Of a stretch of 64,000 bases of DNA, positions 53,163-62,901 are shown piece by piece (positions within the stretch are counted from its first letter, which is position 1; every line of letters starts with the position of its first letter). Source of the stretch: Coenobita brevimanus (lineage: Eukaryota > Arthropoda > Malacostraca > Decapoda > Coenobitidae). The translations under genes were made by a program, and so were the position numbers. The notes under the pieces were generated by a model. The model did not search any database. It was not told the DNA's origin and saw only the letters and a list, made by a program, of their open reading frames with translations. The DNA lies in NCBI GenBank assembly GCA_032717465.1, contig CM064655.1, forward strand, positions 18,396,335 through 18,460,334, given 5' to 3'.

Positions 53163-55267
53163 AAGAGTTGGGCATCACCCAGATCACGTCTTCAGCTTAC
53201 CATCCCCAGACCCAAGGAGCGTTGGAGAGATATCATCAAACACTCAAATCGATGCTCAAGAAATACTGTTTGGAACATCAGAAAGACTGGGATAAAGGTC
53301 TTCCATTCGTTGTGTTTGCTGCAAGAGAATCTCCAAATGAATCACTGGGCTTCTCACCTTTTGAACTACTGTTTGGCCATGAAGTAAGAGGACCCCTTAA
53401 GTTACTCAAGGAATGCTGGCTGTCGGAGGAAGATGACGTCAACCTGCTGGAGTATGTGATGAAGTTCAAAGAACGGCTGTCCACTGCTTTACAGCTGGCG
53501 AGAGAGAATTTAGGAGCTGCTCAGGAGAAGATGAAGACTTGGTATGATAAGAAGTCCAGGTTACGCCACTTTCAGCCAGGAGATCAGGTTTTGATTCTGC
53601 TACCAGTTCATGGGCAACCTCTTCAAGCCAAGTTTAGTGGCCCTTATTTCGTGGAGAAGAAACTCAGTGATGTCAACTATGTCATCGCCACACCAGATCG
53701 TAGAAAGAGCAAGCAACTATGTCACATCAACATGCTAAAGTTATATCACAGGCGGGACGAAAATAATCCAGTCTGCTCTGTAGCTGTTCCACCCGAGTCT
53801 ACAAGTGAAGTTCTCCCATGCAGCATGAGCCTGAGTGATAGTTTGGGGAAGAATCCTGATATCATGAATGATCTCCAGACTAAGCTTTCTCATCTACCTC
53901 CCAAGGAAAGGCAGGAGTTTTCGGCATTACTGCAGGAGTACCCGCAAGTGTTCCGTGCTACTCCAGGAAGAACCACTGTGTTGATGCATGATGTCGATGT
54001 TGGAGACGCAAAGCCAATTAAATTGCCTCCTTACCGTGTGAACCCAGTGAAAGTTCCTCTCATCCAGAAGGAGCTTGGCTACCTGTTGGACCACAAGATG
54101 ATTGAGCCCTGTCGGAGCGAGTGGAGTTCTCCTGTCACTCTAGTCCCTAAGCCAGGTGGGTCACAGAGGCTTTGCATCGACTACAGACGTGTTAATCAGA
54201 TAACTAAAACAGACACTTACCCTCTCCCTCGTGTGGAAGATTGCATAGACAAGATCGGAAAGGCTAGGTACATAAGTAAGTTTGATTTGTTAAAGGGATA
54301 CTGGCAAGTACCTATGACTGAACGTGCTAGGGAGTTCTCATGTTTTGTAACACTAGGAAAGGCTTTTGCATGTTCTGTAATGCCGTATGGTATGAAGAAT
54401 GCACCAGCCACATTTCAGAAGCTCATGAATGTTGTAACAGAGGGTTTGGCAGGGTGTGTTGTTTATATTGATGATGTATTAATCTTCAGTGACAACTGGA
54501 AAGATCACCTATGCCATGTCAGTAAATTTCTTGACCGTTTAGTTCATGCTAATCTTGTAGCTAATTTATCAAAGTGTGAGTTTGGTCAAGCTAAAGCTCA
54601 GTACCTTGGGTATGTAATTGGTGATGGACATGTTGCACCACCAGGAGCTAAGGTTCAGGTTATAGGTGATCTTCCCAGACCTAAAAGTAGGAAAGAGCTA
54701 CAAAGATTTTTGGGAATGGTAGGTTATTACAGGAGATTTGTTCTTAACTTTTCAATTCTTGTATCACCACTTACAGACCTACTGAAAAAGGGAGTTAAAT
54801 TTGTCTGGACCGATAACTGTGAATCCTCTTTCAACAAACTTAAAGCTATTCTATTAAGTCAGCCAGTGCTCGCTACTCCAAATTTTGCTAAGCCTTTTAA
54901 GATGGCTGTTGATGCAAGTGATACAGGAGCTGGGGCTGTTTTGCTGCAAGAGGATGATCAGGGTATTGAACACCCTGTATCTTATTACAGTAAGAAGTTC
55001 ACTCCACCTCAAAAGAACTACTCAACTATTGAGAAAGAGCTTTTGGCCTTGATTTTGGGTTTACAGCATTTTTCATTTTATTTGTGTTCTGGTTTTGACC
55101 CCATAGTCATTTATACCGATCATAACCCACTGAAATTCCTTAGTAAGTTTAAAGATAAAAATCAGAGATTGACAAGATGGAGTCTACTTCTTCAGGAGTA
55201 TTCATTAGACATACAACATGTCAAGGGGAAAGAAAATGTTATTGCAGATTGCTTATCTAGACTTTAG
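53135..55267 (+). pseudogene. gypsy-2 integrase C-terminus, reverse transcriptase and RNase H (frame 2)
   Basis: Continues frame 1 after the one-base loss; the listed start is only the first ATG in this frame. It holds the catalytic Glu of integrase (ALERYHQ, about residue 31, giving D-35-E with the second Asp), a GPY/F module (FSGPYFVEK), then RT with LPPYRVNP, WSSPVTLVPK, FDLLKGYWQVPM, MPYGMKNAPATFQ, YIDDVLIFS (about 444), LGYVIGDGHV and FLGMVGYYRRF, and RNase H with VDASDTGAGAVL and YTDHNPLKFL, ending SRL-stop 62 bp before the right LTR. All catalytic residues that I can check are present. RT and RNase H lying after integrase is the unusual feature. Confidence 0.94.
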
Positions 55268-55320
55268 ACAGATTGTTTTAGAGTAATAAGAAATTTCCTT
55301 TGTAAATTTCTTTTTCTTTG

Positions 55321-55328
55321 TGAGGAGG
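55321..55328 (+). other. gypsy-2 polypurine tract
   Basis: TGAGGAGG immediately before the right LTR, where plus-strand priming is expected. Confidence 0.7.
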
Positions 55329-56113
55329 TGTTACATAGCCTATGATTTCATCATCCTTTGTGTAATTTTAACGCACAGTATGCTGCATGTTTGATCACGA
55401 GCGTGTTCTGCCTCAGTCCCCCCCTTCTACCGTTATAGTAGAATAAGTCGTCATTTCTGGAGTTCAGTACGGGATTTTCAGCTCTTTGTCCCCATGGCTT
55501 CATTTTGCGCGTCCTTCTTACAAGTTGTATCAAGCTCTGCTGGCCCCTATATAATGAGCTCAGTCTCTGCATCATTGCCACTTAGATCTGCTCCTCATTT
55601 TGTTCACATCTCTGTCCTCCCCTGTACAGATATTATTATTGTGAGTACTCAAGAAATCTCCAAACATCTAGCAGCTGTGTGTAATTTGAGTATAAGTGTT
55701 ATTGCATTTTTTCTTGTACTATGTAGCATAAGGTTAATTCTTAGGCCTAGTGAGGTTTTTGATTAATGTTGGGTTTTATGTCAGTCATTTTTGATAATAG
55801 TTTGTATCTGTAATAATTTATCTGGCATTCACTGAGTATTATCTGGTATCTCATTTTATCAGGGCTGACTTAGATAAATTTACTCTTGCTAATTTCGTGT
55901 TAATAGAGGCTATTGCAGTTAACCATATATTTAACCTGTTTATTTGCCATTACATTATCCTTATGAGTCCTGAATGTTTTGTTGTTAGTTTGTGCATTAA
56001 ACTTTAACTTGTAATTTTATCTCTTTTGTTTTGAACCTGGAACTTTACGGGACAGTAGTGATTTTTTTGTATTCTCACTTAAAGTGTACATTATCTTTCT
56101 CTGTTCCGTAACA
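55329..56113 (+). repeat. gypsy-2 right LTR
   Basis: 785 bp, TGTTACATAG...CCGTAACA; nearly identical to the left LTR. Confidence 0.96.
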
Positions 56114-56775
56114 ATATATATATACTTGTAGGGGTACCCGGCTTTCCCGGGCCAAAAAGGCTAACACTCTAATCCTATTTGTTCTAATTCAATTTTTCTT
56201 TCTACTCCAAAAAGACCATGTACCTCTTGTGCTTTTGAAGAGGGATTATAAGAGGTCCAGGAACTTTCTATTTCAGCTTTAGCAGACTAAACGCACAATA
56301 TTTGTGCGCACTTGTTTACTATTACCGGTGACCTCAAATGACCTCCAACTGGTGGCCTCAAATGACCTCGGAGGTCAACCTCACATAGCCGCTGTCCGAA
56401 ATGGAGGTCATGTGAGTCTCCATGCCAATAATTGGGCTGCTGGGTCCAGTCGTTCGAGCGTGCACTACCGGTGACCTCAAATGATCTCCAACCAGTGACC
56501 TCAAATGACCTCGGAGGTCAATCTCACATACCCTATGTCCGAACTGGAGGACACGTGAGTCTCCATGCCAATAATTTGGTTTCAGGGGTATCCGGCGTTC
56601 CCTGGGCCAAAAAGGCAAACACTTTACTGGTGACCTCAAATGACCCAGATCTGAAATTTGCCCCCTTGAAACCTTCCTTGGGTCACCCTGATTCACAGTA
56701 TATAACGGTCAGCGAGTCTCTGGCCCTTTGTCTGGGAGTGATTGAAATACAAACAAACAAACAAACACCACGGCT

Positions 56776-56778
<3 letters not shown>
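56114..56778 (+). repeat. Dispersed repeat with GGTGACCTCAAATGACC tandem units
   Basis: Two units of about 144 bp start at 56,322 and 56,466 (CCGGTGACCTCAAATGA, GAGGTCAACCTCACATA, GTCTCCATGCCAATAAT), with a partial third at 56,624. TACCCGGCTTTCCCGGGCCA at 56,145 and GTATCCGGCGTTCCCTGGGC at 56,587 are a second repeated module. It ends in an (AAAC)n tract and (TA)n. Non-coding; probably a SINE-like or Penelope-type tail region, but unassigned. Confidence 0.65.

Positions 56779-56861
<83 letters not shown>
56779..56861. repeat. (TA)n microsatellite
   Basis: Pure TA run between the previous repeat and the 3' end of LINE-5. Confidence 0.97.
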
Positions 56862-56863
<2 letters not shown>

Positions 56864-57863
56864 AAGCAACCAAAGGCCAGGAGCCCAATAAATGTTCCAT
56901 CAAAGATAAAACAAAAACAAGATAACAGAGCCAAATTCAAGATCCATTCATTTCCAGATGCCTGGACACGTTGCTTTTGAAAGACTAGAGATCATAGGCA
57001 GAAGGAAATACAGACAGAGGGAGACAGTTCCAGAGATGACTTGTTGCATACATGAAGGACTGGCAGTAGCTGTTAAGTCTGGAATTACAGAGTTGGACAG
57101 AATAGCGATGAGAGTTTGTTGCTAGAGGGGTGCTACGCGCCCGCCGTAGTGGTGGAGGGAAGCAAGCAGGGAGTCCAGGGGAGTAGTGACCATTGAAGTA
57201 GCGATAGAAGATATAAAAATGTAACAGTGAGACGAAAAGACAGAGGTTGAAAGAAGTCAGTAAGAGAAGGAGAGTTAATGGGACAAAAAGCATTTGACTC
57301 CAACTTGTTGAGAAGATCTGTATGTGGGGAGCCTTCCAACAAATGAGAGCTGTACCCTACAGTGTCTATACAGGGACGAATAAAACGCGTGTATAAAGTC
57401 AGTAACTGTGCAGGGGTAAAGAAGGCACGGAGTCGGCTTAGCATACATAATCTCTTGGATGCAGATTTTACAAGAGAGGTAATGTGATCTTTCCAAGATA
57501 AATCCCGAGAGATTGAAACCCCAACTATGTTTAAAGATAATGCAGAATTAAGCTGAATATTGTTAAAAATCAGAGGGTACTCCTGCGGAAGATTTTGTCA
57601 GGTTGTTAGATGTAAGAACTAAGTTTTTGATGCATTGAAAGCAAAATCACTTTTACCCCAATCAGAGATATAAACCAAGACAGACATTAGGTGTGCCATA
57701 GCCTTATCTCTTGTTTGTTGAAGTAATTGCTGACATGGACGCTCCAAGAAACGAATGGAAAGGTGATGGGTGGAATCATTAGCGTACGAGTGGATAGGGT
57801 TAGATGTACAATTCAGAATGTCACTGATGAATAAAAAGAAGAGAGTGTTGGTGATAGGACATT

Positions 57864-58189
57864 GCCTTAAGGAACACCACTATTGATAGCTCTAGGAGAA
57901 GAATGGTGGCCGTCTACAACAGCAGCTATGGAACGACCAGAAAGGAAACTCGAGATAAAGACACAGATAGAAGGATACAAAACGTAAGAAGGCGATTTGG
58001 AAATTAAAGATTTATGCCAGACTTGAGCCTTGAGGAACACCACTATTGATAGCTCTAGGAGAAGAATGGTGGCCGTCTACAACAGCAGCTATAGAACGAC
58101 CAGAAAGGAAGCTAGAGATGAAGGCTCAGATAGAAGGATACAGACCGTAAGAGGGCAGTTTGGAAATTGAAGATTTATGCCAGACCTGA
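57864..58189 (-). repeat. 163-bp tandem duplication in LINE-5
   Basis: GGAACACCACTATTGATAGC opens at 57,871 and again at 58,034. The two units are about 90% identical by eye. The length is not a multiple of 3, so it broke the RT frame or arose after it was dead. Confidence 0.92.
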
Positions 58190-59034
58190 TCGAAAGCCTT
58201 TGAGATGTCAAGTGCAATGGCAAGCTTTCGCCAAAGTCCCAAAAGGAGGATGACCAGGAATCAGAAGGGTAGTTGAGAAGATCGCCAGTGGAGGATCCCT
58301 GGCAGAACCCAAAATGATGATCAGAAAGACGGTTGTGATAAGAAAGATGCTTGATTTTTTTTTTTATGAATTGATTCGAAAAATTTGAAACACAGGATGT
58401 TAAAAAGCAATTGGGAGATAGAGGGATGGGAATGGTCGCCTTTCTTTGGAACAGGCTGAATGAGAGCAAACTTCCAACAGGAAGGAAAGGTACAAGTTGA
58501 CTGACAAAGGAGAAAGAGTTTACCTAGGCAGAGTGTAAGCACAGAAACACAGTTCTTCAGGACAACAGGAGGGATCCCATTATGCCCATATGCCTTGTTA
58601 GTACTGGGGCCAGTGATGGCAGAAAGTACATAAACTGAAGAAATTTTAATGTCAGCCACGAGAAAGTCAGAGAGGGAAAGTGATGAAGGAACAGCACTGG
58701 AATCGTCTAAGGTGGAACTGGAGGAGAAAGGCTGAGCAAGGAGTTCTGCTTTATCAGTAGAAGAAATAGAGACATCAGAGTGGCAACGAGGAGGGAAGGA
58801 TGATGAGGTAACGTTTTTAGAAAGGTTTTTAACAATGTTTCAGAAGGAGCGGGAAGAATTCGAGTTGGAGAGTTGAGAGCATTTAGTAAGAATGAAATTA
58901 TTATTAGCAGTCTGAAGAGCAGGCTTAGTAGGATTCCGGGCAGAAATATAAGAGATGATATTAAGAGGTGGGTTGGCTCCGGTACCTTTTGTAGTCCTTC
59001 TCCTTGTTGTGAACAGCATTAAAACAACCATGAT

Positions 59035-59072
59035 TATTATAATTATTATTATTATTATTATTATTATTATTT
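59035..59072. repeat. (ATT)n microsatellite in LINE-5
   Basis: Run of ATT units inside the region between endonuclease and RT. Confidence 0.95.
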
Positions 59073-60320
59073 GCATTAGTTATAGGATATGAGAAAGGAA
59101 TGTATCCTTCCATGTGCGAGAGAATAACCTCTGTAATGTACAAGGCACACTCAGATGGCTCTCGGCCATGGAAGCAATAATCATTCCAAGGAAAATTAAA
59201 GAATTACTGCTTGAGGGCCTCCCAATCAGCAACTCCAAAATGCCACAACCATTGCATCTTAGGAGGATCCACATGCTTTACTTGAGCGATAGGAGAGATT
59301 AAGGTGATAAGGTTGTGATTGGAGGAGCCCGACAAAAAGGAAAGATTAACAGCATATGCAGAAAGTTTAGTTGTAAGGAAGAGGTCAAGTATGTTGGAAC
59401 TCTCTCCAAAGCGATCTGGGATACAGGTAGGATGCTGTACAAGCTGCTCTAAGTCATTAAGGATAGAAAAAGTGTAGGCTTGCTCACTAGGTGGATCAGT
59501 GAAAGGAGGAGAGCCAAAGGTGGTGGTGAACATTGAAATCTCCTAAAACGGAGGTTTCAGAGAGAGGAGAAATTGATAGGATGTGTTCGATCTTAGAAGT
59601 AAGATAGTCGAAGAATTTTCCATAGTCAGTAGAAATGGGGGATAAGGAAACAGCACAGAGATATATAGTCAGACAATGACAGGAAAGCCGAAGCCATAGA
59701 GTTGAGAATTCAGATGATTCAGGTTCGGGAAGACAAGAGTAAGATAATTATATTGTTGCATATACTGTACATACACAACAGCTACCTTTGGCTTTGAAAT
59801 TAGTTTAGAAAAATTACGAGGATACAGAGAAAGGTTTGCCATCAGCCAACTCAGTTGAGTTTCACTGGGGAAGAGAAGGTGAGGTATAGAGGAGAGGTGG
59901 TACTCAACAGAGAGAAATTTAGAGGAAACTCAGCGAATGTTGCAGAAATGAAGAAGTGAGTCAGACAATGGTTCCAGGCATCACGCTTGGTCATAATTGG
60001 GAGAGGGGTGGATGGTGGGGGATTTACTGGTCCCCTCCCCCACGGGGACTCCGAGTCTTCGTGAACTGATGACATATTTAGTTTTGAATAGGAAGTGTAG
60101 TGTGTAACGTGCTTGCAGTTTAGTGGTGACAGTTAGAGGAACTTGCATTGCAGAGCATGATGGGCTACCTTGTGTTACTGAATCACTGAAGAAGTTCAGC
60201 AAGGGAGGATGTTAAAAAGCTAGTCCTGAGGGTTGATGAAATGAGAGCTCTAGCTCTCACTGTCATCAGCTTTCAATCTTGGGAGTACCGCCCTGCTCGA
60301 CTGGTGCTACGGTATATATA

Positions 60321-60724
60321 TCATCATCATCACCATCATCAGCCGTTGAGTGTCCACTGTAGGATTGGCCTATCCCGACCGAAACGGAGATGATACAGCC
60401 TATGTATCTCTACCAAGTGGCTGAGGCTGTCTGGTAGAGACTGTATGTAGGGTAAGCAATGCTTGTAAGTGTGACTGTAATGTTGGAGTGGCTTTGGGTG
60501 TGTATGTAGTCTGTGTACGTATCAAGTGTAATCAGCCCGCCCAAGCCGTGTGGGTGCAAACATACTTTAAGTATGTGACACTGGTTCAACCACAGCACCC
60601 CTTATGTCCGCCAAAGTAGTACGTGGCCAGGTGAACACTCCCAAAGTTTATTACCCTGGTGGGGTGCGAACCCTTGTTCTCCCGTGCACAAAAATGCACT
60701 CTACCACTTTATCACAATGCTCCA

Positions 60725-60725
<1 letters not shown>
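60321..60725 (-). mobile_element. tRNA-derived SINE (SINE-1), copy 3
   Basis: Minus strand: head AAAGTGGTAGAGTGC and GGGTTCGCACCCC, body as in the other copies (AGGGTAATAAACTTTGGG, GGTGCTGTGGTTGAACCAGT), tail of TGA triplets and then TATATATA at 60,313-60,320. A long (TA)n array lies at the head side. Confidence 0.82.

Positions 60726-60790
<65 letters not shown>
60726..60790. repeat. (TA)n microsatellite
   Basis: Pure TA run at the head of SINE-1 copy 3. Confidence 0.97.
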
Positions 60791-60795
<5 letters not shown>

Positions 60796-60859
60796 CCATT
60801 GGTGCTCAGTGTCCCGAGTATTGGACAGAACTGGGATTTTTCAAGTCTTTATAAAGTAG

Positions 60860-60970
60860 GGAACCCCCGGGTAGGGAACTATGAGCTTCGCGACTATGAG
60901 CCGATAGGCGGAGGGCGGTACGCTTAGTACCCTCCCAGTGCAATGCCTCACCCAGCACCCCTGGGATCCA
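60860..60970 (-). repeat. Dispersed repeat shared with 41,345-41,500
   Basis: Inverted copy with GGAACTATGAGCTTCGCGAC and GAGCCGATAGGCGGAGGGCG. It is cut at 60,970 by an RTE fragment. Confidence 0.7.
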
Positions 60971-61112
60971 ATCTATTTATCTATCTATCTATAGCCCGAC
61001 GCCCTAATCCCGCAAAGGGTGGCCACAGACAAAACGCCTCCAAGTCACTCTGTCACCCACCATTTGACTACCCTCCCCCCAACTCACCCCCCCCCTCCCT
61101 CATATACCTCTA
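60971..61112 (-). mobile_element. Short 5'-truncated RTE fragment
   Basis: (GATA)n tail then the RTE 3' end (AGCCCGACGCCCTAATCCCG on the plus strand), nearly identical to the start of RTE-3 at 49,050. Confidence 0.9.
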
Positions 61113-61267
61113 ACTGATGTACTGATGTTTTACTTCCACCATTCAAGGATGTGTGAAGGGGACAATGAAACTCGAAAGCAAGCATATACGAGTATATCCT
61201 ACCATGAGGGTCACAGCATTCACACACAAGCGCGAGAGAGAGATTTCTAAGTGCTGTTTTACCATTG

Positions 61268-61640
61268 GTGGTAGGCAGTGGCAACCATCATTCACTCACT
61301 TGATGTGCTGCCAACATCTTCCTTCACCTTTAGCCTTCTTATTCAGTGTCTGCCCTCCTCTCTTTCCAATTCTCCCATCGTTCCTGTCGCTGTTTACTAC
61401 TCATTTTTCTTCTTCAATTGGCAATACACTGAGCGACAATCTTAATAGTTTCCTGTAAGTCAGGAAACCATTTACAACGCTGAGTGGTAACCATGTAACC
61501 AACTCATACGTGTTCTCTACGTGTCAACAAATGGGTTGACAGAGGGTTAGTGCCCCTCCCTGTAAAGCAACTAACTCAAAGTCAAACGGCCACCCTTTAC
61601 GGGATTATGGCATCTGGCAATAGGTAAACACTGATAGATA
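61268..61640 (+). mobile_element. RTE deletion derivative: leader joined to 3' tail
   Basis: Leader (GGTAGGCAGTGGCAACCATC, pyrimidine-rich part, CACTGAGCGACAATC), stem GTTTCCTG...CAGGAAAC at 61,448-61,468, GTGGTAACCATGTAACCAAC, TAGTGCCCCTCCCTGTAAAG, then CAACTAACTCAAAGTCAAAC fused to GGCCACCCTTTACGGGATTA and a decayed GATA tail. All coding sequence between leader and 3' end is absent. The same fusion occurs at 48,797. Confidence 0.85.
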
Positions 61641-62180
61641 GTTTTTAGTCATAATAGGTCATGCCGCAGTATATATGTGAATGCACTCAATTAGAGGCAA
61701 ATAGCGTAGTGTAAGGCTGGATGAGTGTGGGATTCTGAGGGGAATTTGTGTTTTCCTGGGCCAGGTGTGAATACTTGACCCTTGTTTTGCACACCATGGT
61801 GTTGGTGCGTCGTGGCTCACTCCCATCGTTTAAACCTTCATTTCATTCCAGTGTCATTCGCAGGTGGAGACAGATTTCTAGCAGTGACGGATTAAAGAAA
61901 GCTATAGATAATTCTTCCATGTCAAAAAGTTTCACCTCAGTTTAATGATATCGTCTGGAAATAGGAAAAAATAAATCTAGTGGTCTAAAAGGCACGCTCA
62001 GATCTAGCTCGCGGATATTTTTGCAATGAGTGATTTAGGAGTCGGGTGCCACGGACATTCGCTGGTTCAAGAACCGTACCCTAAGTGGCCGTAGCATTCC
62101 TTCCATAGTGATATTTATTTTTCATATTATACCTTAACAGTCTCTTATATGCTATTTATATCACTTTAATCAAATCGAAT
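61641..62180. other. Unassigned spacer
   Basis: Nothing recognised; no motif-bearing frame. Confidence 0.5.
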
Positions 62181-62901
62181 CAACCCCCCACTCCACAACC
62201 ACATCCTATGCCAGACCACACACCAGCCCCTCATCCACCACCACCACCACCACCACCACAAGTCCACATACTCCACCACCAAGACAATCAACCACCTGCC
62301 CACGCCCTGCCGCTGCACCACGTGGCCTCACCACCTCACAGTTCACACCTGTCCTCACCACCACTACAACCAGATCCGGCCGCCTCTCCCGCCCACCAAT
62401 CAGGTATGCAGTCACACGCTCACCCACATCCACAGCATCACCACAACCATTCTCAATCAACCCCACCACACCCAGCACAACCCCCATCACACTGAGAATA
62501 CACCAGGCGCAATGGAAACTTCGACCAACCCAATCCTTCAGGGATAGGATTTTAACCTGTCCTCGGAACTCCCATAAAACCCAGGTCACCTCACCCGTCG
62601 CCAGCATTCAACCAGGAATCGGCCACTCACCACCACCAGAGATGAAGATACGCTGCATGACCTTGTCCCCTGCCCAGGGGAAACGCCACCATATCCAAGG
62701 GACACCTCACCTCCTCTGCCTTCTGCAGACACCACAGACCTCCACCCTCCACATCACCTAAGCACTGCACCAGGAACCCAACCCACCAACCCACCACTGG
62801 ACCACTATCCTCTGCCACCTCACACTGACACACTGGACCACCACCTCGGACACCTACCACCTCCAGCCACGAGGACGTGACTTTTTCCTCACGGACAGTG
62901 G
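62181..62901. repeat. CCA/CAC-rich low-complexity region
   Basis: Imperfect CCACCA and CACC stretches, including a pure CCA run at 62,238-62,260. Frames rich in His/Pro or Val/Gly on either strand result from composition. It may be decayed triplet satellite or the flank of GC1-e. Confidence 0.65.

Larger units (their letters stand above)
49867..56113 (+). mobile_element. Young Ty3/gypsy retrotransposon with integrase before RT (gypsy-2, Gmr1-like)
   Basis: LTRs 49,867-50,654 and 55,329-56,113 begin TGTTACATAG and end CCGTAACA. By eye they differ at about five positions plus two small indels. Between them are a primer-binding-site-like TGGCGACCTC, one long gag-protease-integrase-RT-RNase H reading frame broken by a single missing base, and a purine tract (TGAGGAGG) before the right LTR. 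The order GAG-PR-INT-RT-RH is that of copia, but the sequences are of Ty3/gypsy type; this combination defines Gmr1-like elements. The target is a (TA)n array. No env. Confidence 0.95.
56862..60230 (-). mobile_element. Decayed near full-length Jockey/CR1-group LINE (LINE-5)
   Basis: Minus-strand fragments follow LINE order: endonuclease (60,075-59,204, with SATFAEFPLNFSLL near the start and FGESSNILDLFLTT, SGSSNHNLITLI near the end), RT (58,660-57,750, with TGPSTNKAYGHNGIPPVVLK, FALIQPVPKKGDHSHPS and a decayed AFDQVWH region) and the C-terminal domain (57,450-56,985, with LTLYTRFIRPCIDTVGYSSH and SHLWNCLPLSVFPSAYDL). It is related to LINE-1 and LINE-3. Many frameshifts, a 163-bp tandem duplication and an ATT array mark it as dead. 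Confidence 0.85.

Noticed and set aside
54460..54480. gypsy-2 as a retrovirus-like or env-bearing element
   Set aside because: RNase H ends 62 bp before the right LTR and no further ORF exists, so there is no env.
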